Shown: positions 12,286 through 23,861, counted from the stretch's first letter. The stretch is DNA of 64,000 nucleotides from Rutidosis leptorrhynchoides (GCF_046630445.1 NC_092333.1:361449501-361513500), one strand, 5' to 3'. A program made the numbers and translations. The notes: a model not told the origin generated them from the letters alone.

Positions 12286-13387
12286 TTTAGTTTTATATTA
12301 GTTAGTTTGGGTAATGTAAAGGTTATTTTACGGGTTTTAAAGTCGGAACTCTGTCTCTGTAACACTACGCGATTAATGATCACTGTAAGCTAAATTCTCC
12401 CTTTTCAATTATGTATCGTATTTAAGTTATTATTATGCTTATTTGAGCCAAAGTAATCGTGATGTTGGGCTAAATATTAAGACGAGGTTATTGGGCTTTG
12501 GACCATAATTGGGGTTTGGAAAAAAGATCGACACTTGTGGAAATTGGACTACGGGCTATTAATGGGTTTTATATTTGATTAACTAAATGATATCTTGTTA
12601 ATTTAATATAGAGATTTATAATTTGACGTATCTATAAATATCCACATATGCTCGATCGGATACGATGAGCGGGAGATCTATAAATACTAATAATTATTCA
12701 TTTAACCGGACACGGGGATGGATTAATAGTCAATGGACTCATTAAAACAGGGGTGGATTACATTCAAGGAAAATTGGTGTAATTGTTAATAAAGTATTAA
12801 AACCTTGGATTACACGCAGTCGATAACCTGGTGTAATCATTAACAAAGTATTAAAACCTTATTACAGTTTAAATCCCCAATTAGTTGGAATATTTGACTT
12901 CGGGTATAAGGTTAATTTGGCGAAGACCCTCGCACTTTATAATTATGACCGATGGACTATTATGGAAAAACCAGATGGACTTATCAAATAATCCAGTACA
13001 AAGGACAATTAACCCAGGGTAATAAATTAAAATCAAAACGTCAACATCATGAGTACGGAAGTTTAAATAAGCATAATATATTTTATTTTATATTTCCTCG
13101 TACTTTTATTTATTGTTATTTTAATTATTGTTATTTATTTTATCGTTAGTTAAATATCGTCATTTACTTTACGCTTCGCTTAAAATATAAAATCGATAAA
13201 CCAGTCATTAAACGGTAAAACCCCCCTTTTATAATAATAATAATTGTAATATATATATTTATATTTTGTACAAATATAGTTATATAAAAATATAGTGTAA
13301 AATAAGCCGTCTCCCTGTGGAATGAACCGGACTTACTAAAAACTATACTACTCTACGATTAGGTACACTGCCTATAGTGTTGTAGCA

Positions 13388-13499
13388 AGGTTTATGTATA
13401 TCCATCTGTAAATAAATTATATAAAACTTGTGTAAATTGTATCATATTTAATAGTATTTTGTAATAAAAATAATAGTATTTTCGTACCCCCACCGTTAC
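13388..13499. other. AT-rich spacer between G and E1
   Basis: About 110 bp with a repeated AATAGTATTTT motif. It is neither clearly LTR nor copia sequence, and the break in the E1 integrase occurs at its right edge. Confidence 0.4.
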
Positions 13500-16400
13500 A
13501 ACATCAGCAAGCATCGTTCGAGCTGCATCGTACAACGTACGATTACGTCGTTCGACTACTCCATTCTGTTGAGGGGTTCGTGCAGTAGAGAATTGATGTT
13601 CAATGCCTTGGTCTTTCAAATAACTATCAAGTAGGTCATTCTTATGTTCCGTTCCATTATCAGTTCGGATGATCTTAACATGTTTATTAAAGGAGCGTTG
13701 ATTCTTTTTGATGAACTCAATGAAAATGGTGGGGGTTTCAGATTTGGTCCTCAAAAGAAAAATCCATGTAAATCGTGTATAGTCATCTACAATGACAAGA
13801 ACATGTTTCTGGCCACCGAGGCTAGAAATTCTCATGGGCCCACATAAGTCCATATGCAATAATTGCAAAGACGATGAAGTACTGGGGTTTTGCTTAAGCG
13901 GATGATTGGTTCGTTTCAGCTTACCCGTCGCACATGATGGACACACATGATGCTTATCATACTAAAGCTAGGAATACCATCAACTAAGTCTTTGGAGACC
14001 AGCCGATTAATACCCTTGTAATTCAGGTGTGACATCCGGTGATGCCATAACCATGAATTTTCTTTTGTCGAACGGGTAGCCAAACACATGTTTCCATGTG
14101 ATGGTGCATCATTAAGGTCAATAGTATATAGTGAAGCACAATGTTTACCAACAAGGAGATCATTTCCATCGGTGGATTGCACCGAGCATTGACGACGTTC
14201 AAATAGAACTTTGAGATCTCCGTCACAATGGCTGACACTAAACAAACTGCACCCCAAACCCTCAACATATGAGACCCGTTTGATCGTTATGCCATTTTTC
14301 ACATAATCTCCATATCCCGTTATCGCAGCAATCTCATCATTTTCGAATGTAACCATTCCTAGGAATTTGTCAACGAAATTGACAAGTAAGGATTTATCGC
14401 CCGTCATGTGTCGAGAGCAACCAGAATCGATATACTAAATACTGATGTCGAAACCCTGTAAACGTAAATTTCCTAGAGTTTAGATACCCAAAGTTTCTTG
14501 GGTCCTCTACGGTTAGTACCAACAATAAACTTTGGATCAATAATGAGATAATCACGTACAGCATCATGCAATTTAGACAATAAGGCATCATTTAAAACCA
14601 CATTACATGAAGCATCATACGCAATATCAAGTTTTACATCATTATCAGAAGTCTTAACACACAACTTATTCCATGTAGATGTTTTGTTCACAGAAGAAAA
14701 TGGAAATACATGTGATGACTTCCTAGGTCGACTAGCAGATTTCTTTGGGTTTTTTGCTACTTTCTTAGTCATTGACTTAGGAACCCATACAGACTTGTAA
14801 GTTAAGTTTGAATTATGACATGTGACACGGAAAACACCTCTGTTAGTTAGACATCCAAATTTTTCAGTTGACACATGAGATGATTGATTTTGCAAAATTT
14901 TCAATTTGATTTTACGTTCCTTTGCATCATACTCACTCAAATCAGGTTTAGGACTTGTATGTTGTTTAGACTTGAATGATTTCTTTAAAAGACTCTCCTT
15001 TGATTTATTTGACATTGGAATCAAATGAATCTTTTTGATTGACACAGAACCATTATGAGCATGAACTTTCTGGATAACAAATTGCGTTGAAGGTACAACT
15101 TTTGAAACACGGTTACCAAATTGAGAATGTAGAGGATTTTTAAGAATAGTAATGGGTTTAGCATCTTTAGATGTTGTTGACCCTTTCCCCTTCTTAGTAA
15201 TCCCATCAACACATTCAGACACATTGGTTTCGACAGTAGATGGTTGCTTAAGTGTGTTAGCCCATTTCATTTGAATTATTTTTTGTTTTAAGCTTTTAAT
15301 CTCAAGACATAATTCCTCAGCAGAAACTATCACTTCACCTTCCTTAAAAGCATAAGTGTATTCTTTTTTAGGAAGTGGAGGCAATTTATCACATAAAGCA
15401 AGCATTTGTTCAAAATATTTACACTTAAGTTGCAATTCAACATTCTCCTTTTCAATTATATCTACTATACGACTCAAATTACGTACATCAGGTATGTTTG
15501 CATAAAATTCATTCATAGGATCAATTGTTGCATTAAAATCTATTAAAGGTTCAACAGTTGGTTCATCTCGAGGTTCTATCGTGTCATCTAAATAATTTTG
15601 ACCTAGAGATTCTGTCTCAAGAAGACAGTTAGTTCATGTACTAGGTCTTCACAGAAAACATCATCAGAAACAAAACATGCTGGTAAGGCCGGTAGAATTG
15701 GTTTCACATCAAAAGTTGGTTCATCAAACACCTCATCTATGGTAATAATGCTAGAACTAGGTTTGTTAAACACTTCATTCTAAAGCATTAAATTGTATTT
15801 CTCTAGCATGAGTGTAGGGATATAAACCAGTCTACGCTTAGGCACATAATTATCACGTTGTATATTCTTTTCAGTTTCAACAAGTCCCTTCAAGAAATCA
15901 GGATTTGATTTACTAATTTTAGCATTGATTTTCTCATACATTAAGCTAATTTGATGGTATTTTCTAGATTTGTGATTAACAATAATATCATCAAAATCAG
16001 CATCAGAAGCATGCACAAAATGAGATGGTAAACCAGCTTGAAAGTAATAAGAATGATATAATCCTGGAATCTTTTTGGAAGCATCATCTAAAATCTTAGG
16101 ATCTTCATAACCCAACCCCCACTTTTTACCATGAATCGTTTTTGGTCTATTCATGAAAATTGTTTATTTTGAAAGTTCCATATCAATGATAGCTTTAGAT
16201 TGCTCTGTACGCTAGAATTTTTCCTCATATCAAGCAAGTTGAACTTTCATTTGAAGATACTTTTTTGACAATGAAGAAATTTCAGTGTTCTTCTCAATTA
16301 TGGTGTTTTCCAATTGAATAATTTTCTTGTTTAGCTTTAAAAGTGTGGATTCATGTTGGTTTTTCAAATCAGAAAGATCTTTTTCTAAAAATTGAACTTT

Positions 16401-17942
16401 TTCCGCAAGTCGTTCCGATTTTTGACGATAATTAGTCCTTTCGACTTTAATCGGACGAATTGTCTTTTTGAGATCTTCCAACTCAGTTTCCATAGAGCTG
16501 AGTTGGATATTCAATCTTTGCAACTCCGATTGTAATTTAGATGAAGAAGGATTGGTCTCATTTAGTTTGATTTTATCTTTCAAAACCTTGTTTTTAGATT
16601 TTAAACCTTTAACTTCTTTTGACATTGAGACCAAGTTCTTCATTAGGTCATTTTACATTTTGATAAAATCAGTTGAGATTTCATGTTATTGTACCTCATC
16701 ATCATCAGATGTTGAGTCAAAATTCTCCATTGCTTCCTTTGCTTTGATGAGCTTGGTCACCTTGCAAACATTTGCATGTTCTACCTCTAAATCTGAATCA
16801 TCAGTCCAGTTAAACCAAGTATCATCAACTGGTTTCAGCTCTCCTCTAGTTTCCGCAATCTTTACCATCAACATTTTCTTCTTGTAGTAAGGTGCATCCT
16901 TTTTCTTAGGCATCTTGCACTCACGAGAGTAATGACCAGCTTTGCCATAATTAAAATAGATTGAATCATCGTTCTTGGAATCATCAGTACGTTGTTGTTT
17001 TGATTGGCCAGGTTTCTTGTAGTAGGAGGATGTAGATCAGTTTTTGCGTTGATTGCTTGATTTTCCTTTGAACTTGTGTTTGTTCAAGGCTTTGGTGAAC
17101 ATGGCTGCCATCTTGACTAATTCAAGGTGAGAATCATCAACATCTGAAAGATTCAACTCTTCTAAATCAGTTGATTCTTCAACAAGCACTTTCTTGGATA
17201 AGCTTTTGGAATTAGAAAATGATTTGCTCTTCTTTTTAGCAATGAGAGAAGGAGGATCACTTGAAGATGACTCTTTCCTTCCCTATTGAAGTTTAGACAC
17301 CTCTAGTTGATAGTACATAAGAACTCCAACAAGCTCATGAATAGTCATTTTGTCAATCTCTTTGGTAGATCAAACAATGGTTCCATAAGGAAGCCAATCA
17401 TCATTAAGCTTTTTGAGGAACTTCATGTTGACTTCAGCATTCACTTTTATAATCTTGCACCTTTTCAACTCATTGAGAACACCATTGAAATGACGATAGT
17501 TATCCTTGAGTTGTTCTTCGGGTTCCTGCTTGAAATATTCATAAAATCCAAGAGCCTTATTCAGTTTAGTAACATCTGACATGTCATAACCTTCTTACTG
17601 TCGTTTGATCTCATCCCATATGTCTTTTGCTGTGGTGTTGCTATCAACATTTTCAAACAACTCATACGGGATGACTTGCATAACTATGTTATTTGCCTCT
17701 ATATCACTCTGAGCTCTCTCACGTCTATCACTAGAAAGTTCATAGACTGGAATTGGCATACCAGTATTCGGATGATACTCTACAACTATACCATCCCTCA
17801 GAGAAGCCCATATGTATTTTGATTTCTCACCCTTGTAGTCTATGTACTGAGTGATACGGTGGAGCCACTAAGTGTACTTGCCATCAAACAACACTGGAGG
17901 TCGGGAATCTGATCCAATGATTAAAGTATCTTGGGTAGACAT
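13500..17942 (-). pseudogene. E1 copia gag - long coiled-coil linker - protease - integrase, degenerate
   Basis: The gag start is the ATG at 17942 (MSTQDTLIIGSDSRPP). The capsid part follows with nonsense codons (for example LFDGKYT*W) to about 17370. The zinc knuckle near 16917-16957 reads YFNYGKAGHYSREC: the first two Cys are Tyr, so it cannot bind zinc normally. A long coiled-coil segment (16643-16230, many heptad Leu/Lys) and two further open blocks (16154-15780; 15516-14473) precede the protease, whose DSGCSRHMTG motif lies near 14440-14405. The integrase has a degenerate zinc region (SWLWHHRMSHL, then CPSCATGK) and core residues of all three catalytic positions (DLCGP, RTDNGTE, QQNGVVERR). 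Gag start to protease is about 3.5 kb, much longer than ordinary copia gag. Many stops and frameshifts make it a pseudogene. Confidence 0.85.
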
Positions 17943-18938
17943 CTTGAAATTGAGGTAGATTCGGTAAAGATTCGGTATTACAAAAATCTAGGATGAAGGT
18001 TCACAAAAATCTAAAAAAATGTCAGATTCGGTAGCTGGTTCGGTACTGTAGAAGACTCGGTAAGTGGTTCGGTACTATAGCAGATTCGGTAAACCAGATT
18101 CTGTATCAGAGACTGGCCAGTAACACAAGTAACACACCCAGAACTGGTATATATACGGTAACCACAAGATTTGAAACCTTAGAACACTTAAAAACCAATG
18201 TATTAAGTGATACCGAGACTCTGGTTCGGTATTTGACTCGGTAGTCAAATTCTGTAAACTTTTGAATGCAAACACAATCCAATTCCTTTGAATTAGATTC
18301 GGTAACCTTGCTGCACAAGGAAAAAAGTTAGTAATACACATAATATCAAAGTTACCGAATGTATAGGATACCGAATGTCAACTGTAGCAGTTGACAAACC
18401 AAGTCTAAGTATGGAATCTTAGAAATTCAATAAAATCCTTTTTCAAACCACACCAATTAGCTGCGTATGATCAAACCAAATATGATAGAATCACAAACAC
18501 ACCACAATCTACAACACTTAACACGAATTATTAACTTTGAAGCAGACTCGGTATGGCAGTTAAGATACCGAGTGTTGATCGAATCTTCAAAACATGAAGA
18601 ATTGATGAAATTGAACCGTCAAAAACTTGATTAATCACCTCACGAACACAACTGAAACCTCAAACCTTTACAATACGGAATCAAGCTGGAGTTGATCAAT
18701 ACCGAGAGTTTTAACCACTAACTCTAAAAATTAACTTGATTCTTCATAATTGTTGTTAAAAAGCTATAATGATGATCGAAACTCTTTCTAATCAACCAAA
18801 TACACCTTCCCTGAACTTATCACAAGAATCTGAACGTCAGATTATCAAATTCGATAATACCGAATCTGATTCAATCTAACAGATTCTATAATCTTCAATC
18901 TCTGGATCGATATAGTGATCTAGAATCACTCCCTGGAT
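17943..18938 (-). other. E1 leader with repeated TACCGA motifs
   Basis: About 1 kb between the primer site and gag, without convincing ORFs. The hexamer TCGGTA or its complement TACCGA occurs about 20 times between 17950 and 19050, mostly as (A/G)(A/C)TTCGGTA or TACCGA(A/G)T. These extend into the LTR. Confidence 0.6.
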
Positions 18939-18950
18939 GCTTTGATACCA
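18939..18950 (-). promoter_or_regulatory. Primer binding site of E1
   Basis: On the minus strand TGGTATCAAAGC, two bases inside the 5' LTR, close to the plant initiator-Met tRNA complement TGGTATCAGAGC (one mismatch). Confidence 0.8.
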
Positions 18951-18952
18951 AA

Positions 18953-19194
18953 TGATAGGTCAAATCATGGTGAGATTAGAAGATGTGATGAGTTAGAGTG
19001 AGACTCGGTAAGTGAAGAACAGATTCGGTATTAGAGAGAATCGGTAAAATTTACATTCCACAGCTTCTAGAACTCAGTTACAATACAATGGCTATCTAAT
19101 TAGGACTACATAGGTTCCTTATATAGCCCTCTTCTAAGGAACCTTCATTTAAGTATGTTTCACATTAACACTATACAACTTCAGGGTCCTAACA
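18953..19194 (-). repeat. 5' LTR of E1 (242 bp)
   Basis: On the minus strand it starts TGTTAGGACCCTGAAG and ends GATTTGACCTATCA, two bases before the primer site. The homologous E2 LTR is found in two pieces at 21074-21208 and 55436-55545. A TATA-like CTATATAAGG lies in its middle. Confidence 0.85.
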
Positions 19195-19228
19195 CCGAGT
19201 CTACTTCAAGTCAAAAATTCTCTTAAAA

Positions 19229-20442
19229 TGTTGCAGTCACAAACATGTTAAGAGCATCCGAACTGGTAATACGACATAATTTAAGAATGACCTGCTTGAT
19301 AGTTATTTGAAAGACAAAGGCATTGAACATCAGTTCTCTGCTGCAAGAACCCCCAACAGAATGGAGTAGTCGAACGATGTAATTGTACGTTGTACGAGGC
19401 AGCTCGAACAGCTTACCTACTCTAAAATACCTCCGAAAATGTGGGGGGAGGCCATTTCAATTGTAAGTTATATCCAAAATTGCTGTATCATAAACAGACG
19501 TTTTGATAAAACTCCTTATGAGTTGCTATATGGTAGACGCCCGAACTTTAAATATTTCCGTGTATTTGGTTGTATATGCTATGTTCTTAACGACTTTGAC
19601 AGCCTCGGAAAGTTTGATGTTCATGGCAATCAGGCCATATTTCTCGGTTACTCATCAAATAAAGTTGATTATCGTGTTTATCACAAAAGGGAAAAGACGA
19701 TTAAAGAAATTATCAATGTTCGTTATGATGAGTTATTGGGAATGGCTTTTGAACAACTCAGCTCAAAACCCGATCCTATCCAGGCTACTACTTCTTCCAC
19801 ACACAACTCAATTTCTCGAATAAGGGTGTACCTACGGTCACTACAGTGGAACTGGATATCTTGTTTGATACTCTTTACTCTCCTCAACGAAACTCAGATG
19901 TTCATGTTATACTGGAAACACCAACACAATCAATTACTGTAGAGATACAACCAAGTCTCTATGATGAAGATACAACACCAACTGATTCACCTATTGCTTC
20001 TTCATCCTCACTCCGACCTCCTGATGATACTCTTGAACCGATTCAAGATACATCACTTGATTCTATTCTAGTTATTTCTCCAGAAACTCAAACAGACCCA
20101 TTAGACAATGTTACATTAGAACAAGAGGATCATGGCTCAACGTCAACAACGGTTGATGTTTCAATGGATACCATTGATGTAGGACCTCTTCTGCATACCA
20201 ACCGATGGACTAAAATTCATCCAATTGATCTTATTTTTGGTGATGATACTGCTCCAGTTTCAACTCGAAAGGCTACTCGGAATATGTGTTTATATACTGC
20301 CTTTCTAAGTTAGATTAAACCAACTTCGGTTACTCAAGCCTTACTTGATCCAAAATGGGTGATAGCTATGCAAGAAGAGATAGGTCAATTTGAACGTTGA
20401 AAGTATGGAGGTTAGTTCCAAGACCAGCGGGTCAACGACCTT
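19229..20442 (+). pseudogene. E2 copia integrase (C-terminal) and start of RT
   Basis: Degenerate homology begins near 19229 (HVKSIRTG...), covers the DLLDSYLKD-GIEHQFS-AART block shared with E1, then continues as a copia integrase C-terminus (WGEAI...KTPYELLYGRRPNFKYFRVFGC, FLGYSSNKVDYRVY) to about 19790. An acidic, Ser/Thr/Pro-rich linker (19846-20313) follows, as is usual between copia integrase and RT. RT begins (LLDPKWVIAMQEEI, then KVWRLVPRPAGQ after a one-base deletion near 20398) but homology stops at about 20442, before any RT catalytic motif. Several stops and frameshifts. Confidence 0.8.
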
Positions 20443-21032
20443 ATGTAAAAACTCAAGCTTTGGAAGCTGTAAAGAGATACATGATGGAGATGATTGAACT
20501 GATGAGACGTGAGGACATTCAAATCAGTCTCGAAGCTAAAAGGAAAAAGATTTGGATAACGTGTCCGGATCAATTTTTAGAGGGACTGGAGGACATGATA
20601 ATGTTTGAGATACTATTTGAACTCGAAGGGTTTGTGTTTGTTAATTCTCAAAAGGAAAAGGTGTTCATCCGAACGAAAGAGTTAAGCAAATATTCAGATG
20701 GAAAACTCAATGATGCACTAAAGTATCTCAAGTTTCGTCAAAGTAAGTTTGATGATATTGACATGAAAATGGGTCTCGGAGAATTTATTAAACATATCAG
20801 AGATCATCTAAAACTCCGGATCCGTACATGACAATTTGAGATTCTTCGTGGTCAAAGAAAGCGATGGTATTTTAAAGAAATGGAGGAATATCCATTACAT
20901 GAGGGAGATCCAAGAAAAACATGCGGTACCTGGAAACCTTCAAAGAAGATTTCAGATAATCAAGTCGAATTTTTTGATCAAACGGGTACGAGATGGAAAG
21001 CTACTATTGGACCTCTCAAGATTACAAAATAG
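20443..21032 (+). pseudogene. Unrecognised ORF replacing RT-RNase H in E2
   Basis: Immediately after the RT start motif the same frame continues for about 195 codons into sequence without RT or RNase H motifs, ending at a TAG (21030-21032) just before the purine tract. One TGA at 20829-20831 interrupts it. The predicted product is rich in Lys, Arg and Glu, with segments such as EAVKRYMMEMIELMRRED and GKLNDALKYLKFRQSKFDDI, and a Trp-containing tail (GTRWKATIGPLKI). I do not recognise the family. It may be captured host or viral-like coding sequence or a divergent element module. Frame continuity with RT on the left and immediate proximity of the tract and LTR on the right mark it as part of the E2 structure. 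Confidence 0.55.
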
Positions 21033-21062
21033 GATTACATTGTAATTTTCACATTTAACACT

Positions 21063-21073
21063 AAGGGGGAGAT
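21063..21073 (+). promoter_or_regulatory. Polypurine tract of E2
   Basis: AAGGGGGAGAT directly precedes the LTR start TGTTCGGACCCC; this is the standard copia purine tract. Confidence 0.88.
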
Positions 21074-21208
21074 TGTTCGGACCCCGAAGAGTGTATAGTG
21101 TTAATGTGAAACAAGCTTAATAGATGGTTCCTTAGAAGAGGGCTATATAAGGAGCCTTGATAGTCCTAATTAGATAGCCATTGCATTGTAACTGAGTTTA
21201 AGAAGATT
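21074..21208 (+). repeat. E2 3' LTR, first part
   Basis: Homologous to the E1 LTR from its TGTT start through the TATATAAGG box and GTAACTGAGTT. Homology breaks at about 21205-21208, where F begins; the missing remainder is at 55436-55545. Confidence 0.8.
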
Positions 21209-21423
21209 TGTAATGACGCGCATAAAATACGCTAACAAATTGCGCACGTCTATAACTGCACAAATCTCGCTTTACTATCCTCAAAAGCCTAGCATGCACT
21301 ATATACTGCGTGACTCGACTTTATACAATGCGCCCGACATCGCGCTGGCAAAGGATATGCGAGATAAATAAGAAAAGTTGAATAAGGCAAAGGATAGTAT
21401 GAGGAATGACATATAGAATCCCA
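21209..21423. mobile_element. F, piece 1: LTR-like insertion in the E2 LTR
   Basis: Starts TGTAATGACGCG at the point where E2 LTR homology stops. GC-rich motifs (ACGCGC, TTGCGCACG) set it apart from the surroundings. Its last three bases (CCA) are the target duplication of the CACTA element. It continues at 47588. Confidence 0.5.
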
Positions 21424-21451
21424 CACTACAACAAAAGTGTACATATAGGAC

Positions 21452-22030
21452 ACCCAAATTGGTCCTATAATGTCACTTTATAGGACCTTTTGGCCTGATA
21501 GGACCAACAGGAGGTGTGTACCAACTAAGGCGGTCGTATAAAGTATAGACGCAAAAAAGTGTCCTAAAAGGTAAAAAGATTATGAAACCAATTATCGGGT
21601 CCTATAATATAATTAACGACCACACAGAAAAGTCCTTACAAGTACATATCGAGTGACTTTTATTTAGATTGAGACATACAATAGGGTCCCAAAAGTAAAG
21701 AAAAATTTACGTTAGTACCAACAAAGGGGTCCTATTTAAATTTTATATTTTTTAAGGACTAACAAAAATGGTCCCATTATTATGTTAGTACCCAAATAAG
21801 AGTCCTATTATAAAAAAAAAAATACTACATTAGTACCAATAAAAAAGGTCCTAATGTATCGATATTCTTGTTAGTACCAAGAAAAAAGCTCCTAAAAATT
21901 AAGATATACTACAGTAGTATTACAAAAGAAGGTCCTAATATGTACAAATGATACTTTAGTACCACATAAAGGGTCCTTAAGATATTATATCAAGTTTGTT
22001 ATAACCTAATTATAAGTCCTAACAAGTCAT
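21452..22030. repeat. Left subterminal repeats of the CACTA element
   Basis: About 580 bp with irregularly spaced short motifs GGTCCTA(A/T) and TTAGTACCA in mixed context. Such arrays bind the accessory transposase protein in En/Spm elements (family knowledge). Confidence 0.7.
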
Positions 22031-22440
22031 AGTAGTTTTGGTTATGGTTTCAGATATTTGGATCCGGTCCAAACATTCGAGCCGGAAAATTCGGGTCCGG
22101 TTCGGCTATTCGGGTCAGGTTGGCTATTCGAGTCAGGTTCAGATATTCGGCCAGGTTCAGATATTCAAATCCCGTTCGAATATTCGATGATTCCGGATCC
22201 GGTTATCAGGTTTTGGGCAGTTTTTCCCTGATTCGATTTTTAATTGATATAATTATTGTTTATTGATACCCAATTAATAATTTATATTAAAAACGAATAT
22301 GAAATAAAACATAATTAAATTTCAATACATTATTTTCATAACATAAAAAAAAACTAAACATATATAATTCATAAATAATCTAACATATTAAAAGGCTTCA
22401 AATAACATTTGACAAAAATGTAAAATTAACAACACGCAAT
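22031..22440. repeat. Short GGTTC(A/G)GATATTCG-type repeats and AT-rich spacer
   Basis: From about 22055 to 22200 a motif resembling GGTTC-GATATTCGG is repeated imperfectly about seven times; the rest is AT-rich without coding potential. Confidence 0.45.
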
Positions 22441-23861
22441 GCATAACGTCTTAGGTCGGCATCTATCTTCTTCAATCCTCACGTACCACCTACAAATAAA
22501 ACATCCATGTATGAAGCATACACGTGCACGTTATAAAAATTAATCTTAAATCTTAATTATTACAAGTGTAACAAGAACATACCGGGATAAATGTACAAGG
22601 TCAAGCAATATACGCACCAAGGACATTCCGAGCTGAAAAACAAAAACATACCTGTAGACAGGCAGTAGCAAATAGGAAAAACTAGCACGCCTATACATAT
22701 TGGCAAAAACTAAAGCTGTGAAAGTAAAAAAAAAACACATAGTAAACAATAAGAAAGTAATTAAATTCAAGAACAAAAAATCAGTAAGAGATATGTTTAG
22801 ATGAAGAAAATTTAAACCAGAAAATCAAAGAGTAAGCGTGTGAAAATTACAAGAGAATAAGATTAGACATCATGACAAAGCTAGGAAGAATTTCTTAGAA
22901 AAAGAGTGAACTTACTTGTCATAATACTTGTGCAAACTTTTTGATAGAAAATTTAAAGCACGAACAAGAATGTGTGCAAGGGAACTTCATTGCTGCTGAA
23001 ATAACTCGAAAGTGATGTATATATCCCATAATTTATGACATAAGAAATCCTTTCCAACAAAAGACGGCACTCTTTTAAATGTTATGTCAAGTTAAGCAGA
23101 AAAAAAAGAAATCGGATGTTTATAAAACAGCCAAAACATAGGTAACAAAGTATTGAAATACTCTAACTTATTGGGCTACCAACGAGGGGGCAGGAGTTTA
23201 AGTTCACCACTTTTGAAGATCAAAACGTAGAGTTTCAAATATCATCAATAGGTGAAAAAAATATTGAGGTTAGAAGTTACCGACGAACATCAGTTAGGTC
23301 AGCAAAAGCATGTATACAGAAGCTACAATAGTCAATCCACAATCCAACAAAATATGTTGCTGATTGTACCACTTGCTCAAGACTTGAACAACCTTCTTCA
23401 CAGTGCAAAGCTGAGCCAATGCGCCATATATGCATTGTACTTTCGAGTATAGTGCTTGATGAAATAGCTGAATTGACGTTCCACACTATATAGTTAGACT
23501 GCTGAACTTGCTTTGATGATCTGCATATTAACAAGTAATGACAAGTTACGGTGCTGTTATTTCAGTTAATTGGTTGTAGTTGCCTCTTCAGTTTTCAAGA
23601 CAGTGATATAGTTCGTTCTATACTTACAAGTAATGTGTGTTAATCATTCTATCCAATTTCACCCATTATGACAACCACAACTCATTCGGTAAAAAGAAAA
23701 AAAAGAGTAATTTGAAAAAAGAAAAAGAAATAAGCTGGTGATACATTTTGAAAAAAATATGAGATACTTAATGTTCCTCGAGATATGGTCCCATTCTAGG
23801 TGTCATCCAAATACTCGGTGTCCACTTCTTGTTTAAGTTTCAGCATGAGGATTTCTGCAAC
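22440..23861 (-). pseudogene. Exon-like segments of an unidentified captured gene
   Basis: On the minus strand several stretches have splice-site-like borders. The segment 23861-23796 follows an AG and ends in TAG. The segment 23520-23281 (240 nt) is open throughout between ATATGCAG and CG|GTAACT (STMHIWRIGSALHCEEGC within it). The segment 22995-22916 lies between TTTCAG and GTAAGT, and one frame contains SSLAHILVRALNFLSKSLHK. The segment 22715-22583 lies between TTTCACAG and GTATGT, followed by a short open segment after TTTGTAG near 22500. The phases do not all match, so the gene is decayed or only partly recognised. I cannot name it. The 240-nt exon is the most convincing. Confidence 0.4.

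Larger units (their letters stand above)
9046..13387 (+). mobile_element. Element G: 3' portion of an Athila/Tat-type LTR retrotransposon
   Basis: The segment abuts the end of the B LTR at 9046 and ends with an LTR at 13387. It contains an ORF cut at its 5' end by the B junction, about 1.85 kb of non-coding 3' region, a purine-rich AAGTGTGGGGATATT tract and an LTR of about 1.8 kb. The AAGTGTGGGGA-type tract before a TGATA-starting LTR is, in my knowledge, typical of the Athila/Tat side of plant Ty3/gypsy elements, not the chromoviruses. The 5' LTR, gag and core pol domains are not present, so the lineage call is tentative. Confidence 0.65.
11593..13387 (+). repeat. 3' LTR of element G (about 1795 bp)
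   Basis: Begins TGATATTGCTCC directly after the purine tract and is taken to end at GTTGTAGCA (13387). No second LTR copy is in the window, so the right boundary is inferred from the TG...CA rule. It holds two palindromic CCATGCGATCGCATGG sites, a TATA box (TATAAAA, 12162-12168) and a TA microsatellite just downstream of the likely transcription start. Confidence 0.6.
13500..19194 (-). mobile_element. Element E1: decayed Ty1/copia retrotransposon, 5' part
   Basis: Read on the minus strand: 5' LTR (19194 to 18953), primer site (18950-18939), leader, gag (ATG at 17942), long linker, protease, integrase. The copy ends at 13500 inside or just after the integrase core, so RT, RNase H and the 3' LTR are missing. 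The order protease-integrase (before RT) is the copia order. Confidence 0.85.
19195..21208 (+). mobile_element. Element E2: 3' part of a second copy of the same copia family
   Basis: It lies head to head with E1, directly against the outer end of the E1 5' LTR. It has the C-terminal half of integrase, the very beginning of RT, an unrecognised ORF, a purine tract and the first 135 bp of its 3' LTR. The rest of the LTR continues at 55436. It overlaps E1 by about 150 bp of integrase sequence, so the two are separate copies and not the halves of one inverted element. Confidence 0.8.

Noticed and set aside
13388-13499. Possible 3' LTR of E1
   Set aside because: No similarity to the 242-bp E1 LTR; just AT-rich spacer.
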